Origin: Vibrio sp. 10N
GTDB taxonomy: Bacteria > Pseudomonadota > Gammaproteobacteria > Enterobacterales > Vibrionaceae
Assembly: GCF_036245475.1 (NCBI RefSeq)
Contig: NZ_BTPM01000001.1
Span: 1,984,001 to 2,048,000 of the forward strand
DNA length: 64,000 nt
Direction of reading: 5' to 3'
The translations under genes were made by a program, and so were the position numbers. The notes under the pieces were generated by a model. The model was not told the DNA's origin. It did no database searches and worked only from the letters and a program-made list of their open reading frames with translations. Within the stretch, counting starts at the first letter, position 1; every line of letters starts with the position of its first letter. Of this stretch, positions 33,548 to 41,359 are shown one piece after another.

Positions 33548-35263
33548 TTGTCACGCCAACTAAAAGTGAGCGTTTGTCAGGCTTCCGTCTCTGGACGGAA
33601 GCCTATCAACCAAGATAGCGCGGGCTTTCACATACCCTCAACTTCCGAACGTAATACTAAAGGGATAGCCGCGATCCTCTGCGATGGCATTAGTAGCAGC
33701 AAGGTAAGCCAATCTGCTAGTGCCACCGCTGTGACAAGCTTTCTTGATGACTATTACGCCACATCAGAAGCATGGACTGTTAAACACTCCGCAAAAAAGG
33801 TACTCGAAGCGATAAATCACTGGTTATATGCGCAGACTCAAAACAGTCCATATCGTTTCAACTTCAACGAAGGCTACGTGTGTACCGCCAGTGCCCTTAT
33901 AATAAAAGCACGATCTGCACATGTTTTTCATTGTGGTGACTCTAGACTGTATATCAAGCGCAACGGTAAGTTAGAGCAAATCACCCGTGACCACCGGAGA
34001 TACTTAAATCCTGAAAAAAGTTATCTTTCCAACGCATTGGGAATGAGCGCTTCTGTTGAACTTGATTACCACACTATTCCACTTAACCTCGGTGACACAT
34101 TGATACTCGCCACAGATGGATTATATGAGTTCCTGACAGAGACTGAGATAAGCCAAGTCCTAAATAATCATGATTTAAAGGGGGCTCATAAAGCCGATGA
34201 ACTCGTCCGTCAAGCATTCGCCAACGGCAGCAAGGATAACATCTCGGTTATCATTGCTCACATTGAGTCGCTACCAGACGATACACTGCGAGAATGGAAA
34301 GCATCTCTGTTTTCACTTCCACTGCCCCCAGTATTAGAGCCGGGTCATCAAATCGATGAATTCAAAATCATACGCGCACTTCATATTACGAGTAGAAGCC
34401 ATGTCTTTCTTGCAAAAGCCCTCCTAAATGATCAGCTCGTAGTCATCAAAACGCCCTCTATAGAGAGCCGTACTAATGAGCAGCATACCGATTCAATTTT
34501 AATGGAGAACTGGATTGCCAAGCGCCTACATAGTCCTTACTTGTTAAAGCCATACGTTAATCAAACGCCCCCCTCTGCCATATACAGCGTTACTCAATAC
34601 GTTCAAGGAACCACCTTAAGCCAATGGCTAGATGACCATCCAACACCATCACTAAACCAAGTGCGAAATATAGTGATGCAAGTAGCATCAGGTCTACAAA
34701 CGATGCATCGACAGCAAATGTTGCACCAAGATTTACGTCCTGAGAACATCATGATTGATGAACATGGTACCGCTATCATTATCGACTTTGGCTCGACCCA
34801 TGTCATGGGGCTCTCAGAAATGACCGTACCCGAGACTTCTATTCCTGGTACCGCTCAATTTTCAGCTCCAGAGTATTTTCTCGGTCATGAAGGGAACACC
34901 TGCTCTGACGTTTATTCTTTAGGGGTACTCACTTATTACATGCTCACAGGGCACTTTCCGTATGGCACCGATATTGCCAAAGCAACAACGGCTAAAGCAC
35001 AACAGAAACTTCGTTACGTCCCCGCATACAGCCATAATAAAGCGATTCCAACATGGGTTGATTATGCGCTTCACAATGCGCTACGCATAGAACCAACGAA
35101 GCGATACCCTGTGATCTCAGAGTTTATGTATGACCTAAAACACCCCAACCCAAGTAGTCAGATACACCTTAGACTGCCTATAGCTGAAAGAAACCCAGTT
35201 TTATTCTGGCAGCGAATATCTCTCATCCTGTCTGTATTACTGGTGTTAGCTCTATGGAATTAG
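33548..35263 (+). CDS. Membrane-anchored bifunctional PP2C phosphatase / Ser-Thr protein kinase
   Basis: A 571-residue two-domain signalling protein. Residues 1-240 are a PP2C phosphatase with metal-site motifs 'NQDSAGF', 'CDGISSS', 'HCGDSRLYI', 'LATDGLYEFL' and 'KDNISVIIAH'. Residues 270-540 are a Hanks-type kinase with 'VVIKTP' (Lys), 'HQDLRPENIMID' (catalytic loop), 'IIDFGSTHVM' (DFG) and 'APEYFLG'; the Gly-rich loop is degenerate. A single helix ('FWQRISLILSVLLVLALW') ends the protein, so the catalytic domains face the cytoplasm. It starts at TTG with AGTAGGA, 17 bases after the FNT gene. Homologous fusions accompany nitrate/nitrite assimilation genes. Confidence 0.9.
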   Translation: MSRQLKVSVCQASVSGRKPINQDSAGFHIPSTSERNTKGIAAILCDGISSSKVSQSASATAVTSFLDDYYATSEAWTVKHSAKKVLEAINHWLYAQTQNSPYRFNFNEGYVCTASALIIKARSAHVFHCGDSRLYIKRNGKLEQITRDHRRYLNPEKSYLSNALGMSASVELDYHTIPLNLGDTLILATDGLYEFLTETEISQVLNNHDLKGAHKADELVRQAFANGSKDNISVIIAHIESLPDDTLREWKASLFSLPLPPVLEPGHQIDEFKIIRALHITSRSHVFLAKALLNDQLVVIKTPSIESRTNEQHTDSILMENWIAKRLHSPYLLKPYVNQTPPSAIYSVTQYVQGTTLSQWLDDHPTPSLNQVRNIVMQVASGLQTMHRQQMLHQDLRPENIMIDEHGTAIIIDFGSTHVMGLSEMTVPETSIPGTAQFSAPEYFLGHEGNTCSDVYSLGVLTYYMLTGHFPYGTDIAKATTAKAQQKLRYVPAYSHNKAIPTWVDYALHNALRIEPTKRYPVISEFMYDLKHPNPSSQIHLRLPIAERNPVLFWQRISLILSVLLVLALWN

Positions 35264-35875
35264 TTGGAAGTGCTTAATGGGCTGCCCAATCACTTTTACG
35301 TGTATGGATTCTGGATAACGTGAATCGAACTGAAGCTGAGTGATTGTCGCATTGCCTATCGTAAGTCCGGCGTAAAGCTTAGGGTTTCGCCAATCGAGCC
35401 CAAGTACATCGGCGAGGATCTGACGGATGACGCCACCATGGCAAACGACCAATGTATGTTGAGGTATTTGAGTAATACGCTGCCATGCCTGGCGTATACG
35501 AAGATGAAAATCCTCTAGGGATTCGGCGTTAGGTAAAACGCATGTTGCTGGCGCTGACCAGAATGGCTCGAGCTTTTGCCATTGTTGTGACGACATGCTG
35601 TCAAACGGAACACCATCGAAGTCTCCAAAATCCATCTCAGCCAACGCAGGCTCTATCGTCAGCTCCACATCAGCCCGCACAGCGAATGGCCTAGCGAGGC
35701 TAGTGCAGCGCGACAGTGGCGAACTAACCACACGGTTGATTTCTGTCTGAATCGATAACAACGACTGCAATGCTTGGTGACTAAGTTCAGCCTCAACCCC
35801 CACATCGGTATGACCGTACAGCGCCGCTGCGCCCTGCACTTTAGCGTGACGCAGCAAAAGTAGGTTTACTTTCAC
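35252..35875 (-). CDS. cobC: Alpha-ribazole-5'-phosphate phosphatase (CobC family)
   Basis: A 207-residue histidine-phosphatase enzyme. The catalytic 'LLLRHAKVQG' (RH motif), 'VSSPLSRC', the acid 'EMDFGDFDG' and 'VVCHGGVIRQIL' are all in place. In the cob operon it removes phosphate from the lower-ligand precursor or cobalamin phosphate. It starts within the last codons of cobU (4-base overlap) and overlaps the convergent kinase gene by 12 bases. Confidence 0.9.
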   Translation of the reverse strand: MKVNLLLLRHAKVQGAAALYGHTDVGVEAELSHQALQSLLSIQTEINRVVSSPLSRCTSLARPFAVRADVELTIEPALAEMDFGDFDGVPFDSMSSQQWQKLEPFWSAPATCVLPNAESLEDFHLRIRQAWQRITQIPQHTLVVCHGGVIRQILADVLGLDWRNPKLYAGLTIGNATITQLQFDSRYPESIHVKVIGQPIKHFQLIP

Positions 35876-36438
35876 TTTGCATCTCCTTTCAAGACCAAAG
35901 GCAATCCTGCAGCCACCAAAGTCACCTGCCGTGCAACTGCGGCAACCCGTTGATTCATTCGCCCCGCATTGTCGACAAACAAACGAGAGACCTCTCCTAG
36001 TGGCACGACTCCAAGCCCCACTTCATTGGACACCAGCACAATATGCGCGTCACTACGTTCAAGCGCTTGTACTAAAGAGGTAATGGCTTGTTCAATCGCG
36101 GGCTCCCTATCACTCTCATTACCTTCTGAGTAATAGATAACGTTGTTAAGCCACAAGGTTAAGCAATCTACCAGTACCACATCATCGCTAGAAAATTGCG
36201 CTAAAGCATTCGCCAATTCATGAGGGACTTCCCACTCTTGCCAGCCTTCTCCACGCTGCTGCTGGTGATGAGCAATACGCCGCTGCATCTCCTCATCCAA
36301 AGGCTCTGACGTCGCAACATAATGCTTAGTGACGTGCTGTTTACTCGTCACTCTGCCTTCGCATAACTCGCCGATTCTTTGTTCAGCAAAGCGCGACTTA
36401 CCCGAGCGTGCACCGCCTAAAACTAACTCAACCGTCAT
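35872..36438 (-). CDS. cobU: Adenosylcobinamide kinase / adenosylcobinamide-phosphate guanylyltransferase
   Basis: A 188-residue bifunctional enzyme that phosphorylates adenosylcobinamide and adds GMP. The P-loop 'VLGGARSGKSRFAE' lies at the N-terminus, with 'LVDCLTLWLNNVI' and 'LVSNEVGLGVVP' downstream and the active-site His region 'RIAHHQQQRGEGWQEWE' in part. Length is normal. Between cobS (10-base gap) and cobC. Confidence 0.95.
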   Translation of the reverse strand: MTVELVLGGARSGKSRFAEQRIGELCEGRVTSKQHVTKHYVATSEPLDEEMQRRIAHHQQQRGEGWQEWEVPHELANALAQFSSDDVVLVDCLTLWLNNVIYYSEGNESDREPAIEQAITSLVQALERSDAHIVLVSNEVGLGVVPLGEVSRLFVDNAGRMNQRVAAVARQVTLVAAGLPLVLKGDAK

Positions 36439-36448
36439 CTTTTCCTCA

Positions 36449-37231
36449 TTATGGCACCAAGTACATTAACACCACGATGTAAGTGAGCAGCTCAACCAAT
36501 TGCTGCGCCGCACCCAAACAATCACCGGTAAAACCGCCCAAACGCGCCATTAACCATTTAGTAAAGGCAAAGCGAAATCCCAGCCCCAAGGCCACAAGCC
36601 CTGCAGCCAAAGTGGCGTCATACAACAACGCGGGAAGCACCCCACATAGCGCTAAAAAAGCCAACTCGCTCGACGTTTGTTTGTTCGCTAGAGGCTTACT
36701 TTTGCTTCCCTCAGGATCGGAGACATAAGGCATAGCGGAAATGAGTGAAGCCGCAACCGCACGGCTAAAAGCATAAGCGATGACAAATACCGCAACGAGG
36801 TTGGTTTGTAGAGACAGCTCCACCAACGCAGCATATTTTAGCAACAGAGCCATGACTAACGTCGCTACACCGTAAGTGCCAAGACGGCTGTCTTTCATAA
36901 TTTCAAGCCGGCGCTCTTGTGTCATTCCACCGCCAATGCCATCGGCCATGTCTGCGAGTCCATCTTCATGAAATGCACCAGTAAGCAAGAGGCTGAATAC
37001 CATAGTGGAGACAATGGCGACACTCGATGGCAACACCCACTCGGCAATAATATAAAACCCACCGCACAAGCCACCCAATAACAAACCCACCAACGCGAAG
37101 TAGCGTCCTGCTCGATTCATTCTTTCGCTAGAGTATGGCGTGCTAGCGGGTATAGGTAATCTCGAAAAGAAGCTTAGCGCTAGACAAAAGAGTTGCCACT
37201 GATAACGCCAAAAGGATGTTGCCTCACTCAC
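36449..37231 (-). CDS. cobS: Adenosylcobinamide-GDP ribazoletransferase
   Basis: A 260-residue polytopic inner-membrane enzyme that joins activated cobinamide to alpha-ribazole (phosphate). Motifs are 'LSFFSRLPIP' at the N-terminus, 'GAFHEDGLADMADGIGGG' with the Mg-binding acidic residues, 'DSRLGTYGV' and 'GFTGDCLGAAQQ'. It overlaps cobT by 4 bases. Confidence 0.95.
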   Translation of the reverse strand: MSEATSFWRYQWQLFCLALSFFSRLPIPASTPYSSERMNRAGRYFALVGLLLGGLCGGFYIIAEWVLPSSVAIVSTMVFSLLLTGAFHEDGLADMADGIGGGMTQERRLEIMKDSRLGTYGVATLVMALLLKYAALVELSLQTNLVAVFVIAYAFSRAVAASLISAMPYVSDPEGSKSKPLANKQTSSELAFLALCGVLPALLYDATLAAGLVALGLGFRFAFTKWLMARLGGFTGDCLGAAQQLVELLTYIVVLMYLVP

Positions 37232-38265
37232 ACGGTTACTCCAGCACTTTCAAAGCTCGCCATCTCATTGTAAAACTCAACCGCACAACGAATAAGAGGA
37301 AGCGCCAATGCTGCGCCAGTGCCCTCTCCAAGACGTAATGACAAGTCAAGCAACGGAGAAGCTTCCAGCTCCTCAAGGATAAAACGATGAGCACCTTCGT
37401 TGGAAACATGAGAAAAGATCAGGTAGTCACGAACCGCAGGGTCAAGCTTGCAAGCGGCTAAGGCGGCAACCGAAACAATGAAGCCATCGACTAGCACAGG
37501 TACCTGTAACCGGCGCGCCTCTAGAAACCCACCCACCAGATGGGCAATCTCAAATCCGCCTAGCTGCGCGAGTACAGTCATCACATCTCGCTCTTCAAAG
37601 CGCGAAAGAGCTTGCTCGACCAAATCGCATTTTCTCGCTAACTGCTCAGGGTCAATCCCCGTACCAAGACCAACGCTCTCAAAAACGGCTAGTTCCGTTA
37701 ACGCAGAGAGCACGGCAGATGCCGAGCTGGTATTACCTATGCCCATCTCACCAAAAATCAGTAAGTCAGTACCTTGCGCCACACACTGGCGAACAACGGA
37801 GCTTCCGCCATCTAACCCCTGCTCTAATTGCGATTCACTCATGGCCGGTTGACTCGAAAAATCTGCCGTACCGCAGCCAAGACGATTAAGAACAAGTTGG
37901 GAGGATTGCGTTTCAATGGCGGCTATCATGCCACAATCGACCACTTGAAAATCAATATTATTGGCGCGACAAAAGCAGTTAATCGCCGCACCTCCCGCAA
38001 GAAAATTGGCCACCATTTGCTGAGTTACGGCACTCGGAGCAATACTGACGCCCTGTGAAGCAATGCCATGATCACCGGCAAAGACAACAACCTTAGGATT
38101 AGACAACGCTATTTTACTTACAAACTTACCATGAGCGTGGCTTTGAATTTTGGCGAGTTGCGCAGCGACTTGCTCCAGCTCACCGAGCGCACCGAGGGGT
38201 TTGGTTTTCTGATCGATATGATGTTGTATCTGAGAGTTAAATTGATTGTTTAGCATTGTGTCCAT
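37228..38265 (-). CDS. cobT: Nicotinate-nucleotide-dimethylbenzimidazole phosphoribosyltransferase
   Basis: A 345-residue enzyme that makes alpha-ribazole phosphate from dimethylbenzimidazole and nicotinate mononucleotide. Family blocks are 'TKPLGALGELE', 'VFAGDHGIASQGVS', 'GEMGIGNTSSASAV' and the C-terminal 'LRLGEGTGAALALPLI' with its catalytic Glu. First gene of cobT-cobS-cobU-cobC. The operon covers only lower-ligand attachment, so the cell salvages cobinamide rather than building the corrin ring here. A structured leader lies upstream. Confidence 0.95.
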   Translation of the reverse strand: MDTMLNNQFNSQIQHHIDQKTKPLGALGELEQVAAQLAKIQSHAHGKFVSKIALSNPKVVVFAGDHGIASQGVSIAPSAVTQQMVANFLAGGAAINCFCRANNIDFQVVDCGMIAAIETQSSQLVLNRLGCGTADFSSQPAMSESQLEQGLDGGSSVVRQCVAQGTDLLIFGEMGIGNTSSASAVLSALTELAVFESVGLGTGIDPEQLARKCDLVEQALSRFEERDVMTVLAQLGGFEIAHLVGGFLEARRLQVPVLVDGFIVSVAALAACKLDPAVRDYLIFSHVSNEGAHRFILEELEASPLLDLSLRLGEGTGAALALPLIRCAVEFYNEMASFESAGVTV

Positions 38266-38315
38266 TTCGCTATGTCTGTCTCAAGCAAGCTACACCCTCA
38301 CTTGATCCTAAAGTA

Positions 38316-38376
38316 GTGGTTAATAGTGTACGCATGTCCGGCACTCAAACCAACTGAAGTTGATGATGTAACCACA
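38316..38376 (-). other. Structured leader of the cob operon
   Basis: GTGGTTA and TAACCAC form a 7-bp closing stem around about 47 bases that hold an inner CAACT/AGTTG hairpin. A perfect TATAAT -10 box (38391-38396, minus) lies just upstream. It does not show the conserved core of the cobalamin riboswitch, so its role is open. The remaining 38397-38529 holds no gene. Confidence 0.4.
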
Positions 38377-38529
38377 TGAAATGGATTCAATTATAGGGAT
38401 AACGGATAATACAAGAGCAGAAAAAGAGGCAGGTTATGCAGCAGGCCACCAACACAGATAGGAATAAGAAATATCAACACCCATCATTATAGTTAGTAAC
38501 CCATGCACTAGGAGCAGCTAAAAGGTAAG

Positions 38530-38820
38530 TCAGACCGTATCTTCCTCACGCAACTCAGAAAACAAGACCGCTAAACCGTCATCTGAAACGCGAGGTTTCG
38601 CCAAGTTGCAGGTTTTACAGCACTCCTTATCCATTTTGCAGTGCTGCCCCATCAACAAACTATCCAAATTACGCGTGCCTGCCTTACAATCCAGTTCAAG
38701 AGACTTAAAAATACGGCAGTCACTGCTGTTAGGGGAATCAACGACCCCAATAATAGAAACGCCTTGAGACTTGGCGAGCAACAACAATTCTTCGATTTTT
38801 TGTTTAAGTTCTGTATTCAT
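38530..38820 (-). CDS. Small Cys-rich hypothetical protein (96 aa)
   Basis: A 96-residue soluble protein with an N-terminal amphipathic helix and seven Cys residues, most in 'DCKAGTRNLDSLLMGQHCKM' and 'DKECCKTCNLAKP'. The CxxxxxCC-x2-C spacing suggests a zinc or iron-sulfur site, but I do not recognise the family. It faces the same way as cobT, 264 bases upstream of it, and could be co-transcribed. Confidence 0.6.
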   Translation of the reverse strand: MNTELKQKIEELLLLAKSQGVSIIGVVDSPNSSDCRIFKSLELDCKAGTRNLDSLLMGQHCKMDKECCKTCNLAKPRVSDDGLAVLFSELREEDTV

Positions 38821-39550
38821 TCTGCTGTGTCCAAACTATTATTTATTATTCTTAACGCTAGCTTAGACTAAAGTTTAACTAAATGTACCCAAGTGAGTCA
38901 CTATTATTTGAATATGATAGAACGCTCGTACTTTCGAATTTATCAATTAATTTATAAAACAAGTACTGAATGTAAATTCCCTGTAAAATCATGAAGTAAC
39001 ACAGTATTTATTACATTGATTTTTTGACTTAGAATCACACAAACAAACAAAAACCATAAATACAGTACAAATCACCACAAGGTGGATAATTCAAAACAAA
39101 AATCATAGCCCAAACCCAAAATCTTAGTGATTAAATCCAAATAAAAGCAATCTCTCAATCAAAAGTCGCCATTAAATACTTACAAGTCACATGTCAACTT
39201 AAAGTCTAGATATAGGTTTACAACTTACTCAATAATTAGTCGGCAACTAAGTTAGCTGCAATACTCTAATTTATCAGTAGCCTAATACTCTGTTATTTCA
39301 ATATGATACACATCCACATCATCAGAAAATAAACCCCACCTCTAGATACGAACGATTCTTATTGTTCCTTACTACCGCGAAAGGCCCTAAACAGCAAATA
39401 CATTATGTTGCAATTGTGTATAAAACCATGATTAACGTACGCTGTTCATTGTTACTTGGTTATAGTAATTTATAACATTGATGTGTACATGGATTCACAT
39501 CAACTATAAGACTAATAATAAACCAATGACGCAGTTGGTAAGGGGTTATT
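38821..39550 (+). promoter_or_regulatory. 730-bp AT-rich leader/intergenic region upstream of the sigma factor
   Basis: No ORF with coding character is seen on either strand. Notable points are AATTTATCAATTAA (38938-38951), which resembles half of the LuxR/HapR-type quorum-sensing master regulator site, and the dyad TTGATGTG/CACATCAA (39478-39503) close to the start codon. The length is unusual for this compact window and suggests multiple inputs or an untranslated leader. Confidence 0.4.
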
Positions 39551-40435
39551 TTGAAATTAGAAGAAAACCGTGCTCAACAAGGCTCCAAAAACAAGGACGA
39601 AACTGTCAATATTGGTACTAGCTACTTTAAAGAAGTATCCAGCCACAATTTGCTCACCGCCGAAGAAGAAAAACTCATTGCTCGTAAGGCTCGTACGGGT
39701 GATGTTGAAGCAAGACAGCAGTTGATCAATGCTAACCTACGACTTGTCATAAAGACCGCTAAACGCTATGCCAATCGCGGACTCGACTTTTACGATCTCA
39801 TCAATGAAGGAAATATCGGCCTCATTCAAGCCGTTGATAAATTTGACCCCGAGCTGGGGTATCGCTTTTCAACCTATGCCGTTTGGTGGATCCAACAAGC
39901 TATTGACCGCGCCATCATGAATCAAGGCCGTACCATTCGGGTGCCGGTTCATATCACAAAGCAAATCCGCGAGTGCAGCAAAGCAGCCCACCTGTTGCGA
40001 AAAGAAGGCAAGCATGAACCCACATTTGCAGAAATCGCCGAGAAAACTGGACGCTCTGCTGATGAAGTAAGCAAGTTAATGAAACTGTCAGAACAGTCAC
40101 TGTCACTTGATAATGGCTGGGATGACGATGGCGATAAAAAGGACCATTTCCAAACCATCGATGATGACGATGTGTTTGAACTTCCAGAACGTGACATTGT
40201 CACGCAAAATTTAAACAAAGAACTCGTCAGCTTGGTCGATGGTCTCCCAGACAAACACAAGGTGATTCTCTATCACCGTTTTGGTCTTCTTGATGATGAA
40301 CCTAAAACCCTCGAGGAAGTAGGAAGTATCGTCGGAGTCACCCGCGAGCGGGTACGACAAATCCAAAAAGTGGCCATGGAAACACTTCGAGATAAACTGA
40401 GAAAACAAAACCTAACCGCGGCTGAAATTGATTAG
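39551..40435 (+). CDS. RpoS-like alternative sigma factor (RpoQ/RpoX-type paralog)
   Basis: A 294-residue group 2 sigma factor. Region 1.2-2 reads 'LLTAEEEKLIARKARTGD', 'NANLRLVIKTAKRYANRGL', 'LINEGNIGLIQAVDKFDPE' and 'FSTYAVWWIQQAIDRAIMNQ'; region 3 is 'RIRVPVHI'-like 'TIRVPVHITKQIREC'; region 4 ends in 'SIVGVTRERVRQIQKVAMETLRDKLR' in part. It is shorter than true RpoS (about 330) at the N-terminus and more divergent, as in the vibrio paralogs RpoQ and RpoX, which act in quorum sensing and stress; I cannot choose between them. Start is TTG after AAGGGG. Ends in a terminator that abuts the next gene. Confidence 0.85.
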   Translation: MKLEENRAQQGSKNKDETVNIGTSYFKEVSSHNLLTAEEEKLIARKARTGDVEARQQLINANLRLVIKTAKRYANRGLDFYDLINEGNIGLIQAVDKFDPELGYRFSTYAVWWIQQAIDRAIMNQGRTIRVPVHITKQIRECSKAAHLLRKEGKHEPTFAEIAEKTGRSADEVSKLMKLSEQSLSLDNGWDDDGDKKDHFQTIDDDDVFELPERDIVTQNLNKELVSLVDGLPDKHKVILYHRFGLLDDEPKTLEEVGSIVGVTRERVRQIQKVAMETLRDKLRKQNLTAAEID

Positions 40436-40475
40436 TTTTGTCTATATCACAACACGTTATCTAGATATTGGCTAT

Positions 40476-40508
40476 AGTCCCACTACACCTTGTTGAGTGG
40501 GACTTTTT
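40476..40508 (+). terminator. Terminator of the sigma gene fused to the next gene's ribosome binding site
   Basis: AGTCCCACT pairs perfectly with AGTGGGACT around an 11-base loop, followed by T5 and then directly ATG 40509. The right arm contains the only Shine-Dalgarno-like GTGGGA for that gene. Confidence 0.75.
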
Positions 40509-41192
40509 ATGCAGCACAACTATAACGCCATTATCGCTGGTAGCTCGGGACTAGTCGGTAGCAAACTGCTCGCCTTGCTAGAACAAACCAGCCACATCGA
40601 TACTATCTATGCATTGTGCCGCTCCCCACTCGATAGCCAACACCAAAAAACACGCCAAATTATGGATGGCGCTCTGCGAATTACGGATTGGGATGAGAGT
40701 CTCCCCACCCCAACCTTGGGTTTTATCTGCCTTGGAACCACACTACATAAAGCAGGAAGCAAAGCGGCACTAGAAAAAATAGACCTCGATTTAGTGTGCG
40801 AAGTAGCGCAAACAATGAAACTCGTTGGGGTGAAGCAAATTGCCGTTGTATCTAGCCTCGGTGCTTCGCCACGTTCACTCTCGCATTACTTAAAGTGCAA
40901 AGGCCGAGTAGAACAGCGTATCAAGCAAATGGGATTTGAACATGTTGTGTTTGTCAGGCCAGGCCCACTGGCTGGCAGAGAGGTCGACATTCGAAATGAC
41001 GAAGTGTTGGTGCAAAGGCTATTTTCTGTCCTATCGCCCATTATGCTTGGCCCACTTCGCTCTATTGCTCCCATACCTGCTGAACTGGTTGCTAAGGCAA
41101 TGCTCTACAGCGTTTTACAACCCAATAATGCCAAATATGTCACGTATAATTCAGCAAATATGCGCGACATGCTCAGTAATTACGCCAACTGA
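40509..41192 (+). CDS. NAD(P)-binding Rossmann-fold oxidoreductase (HTATIP2/NmrA-like)
   Basis: A 227-residue protein with an atypical short-chain-dehydrogenase fold: 'AIIAGSSGLVGSKLLALLEQ' is the dinucleotide loop, then 'GFICLGTTLHKAGSKAALEKIDLD', 'AVVSSLGASPRSLSHYLKCKGRVEQ' (SS...Y..K) and 'VFVRPGPLAGRE'. This pattern matches bacterial relatives of HTATIP2/TIP30. Substrate unknown. I start at ATG 40509 rather than GTG 40497 because the latter lies inside the terminator arm. Confidence 0.8.
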   Translation: MQHNYNAIIAGSSGLVGSKLLALLEQTSHIDTIYALCRSPLDSQHQKTRQIMDGALRITDWDESLPTPTLGFICLGTTLHKAGSKAALEKIDLDLVCEVAQTMKLVGVKQIAVVSSLGASPRSLSHYLKCKGRVEQRIKQMGFEHVVFVRPGPLAGREVDIRNDEVLVQRLFSVLSPIMLGPLRSIAPIPAELVAKAMLYSVLQPNNAKYVTYNSANMRDMLSNYAN

Positions 41193-41359
41193 CTCGCACA
41201 ATATTTCTAACAAACGTGGCTTATATAACTTACACCTCTAAGTAATAACTTTTACTTATTGTTATCTCACGTCGTCAAACGTTACTTTAGCCATCCACAC
41301 TTCCATTTCCCACATCCAAAGTGGGGACTTCGTCAGTTGAACAAAAAAGGATAATTTAT

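Noticed and set aside
38397..38529. Possible cobalamin riboswitch before cobT (a CCTGCC stretch on the minus strand)
   Set aside because: The other conserved elements of the class could not be found in the right order, and the fragment lies upstream of the best -10 box.
41193..41359. Possible small RNA or operator in the gap before tcyP
   Set aside because: Only weak AT-rich symmetry (ATAAC/GTTAT) is visible.
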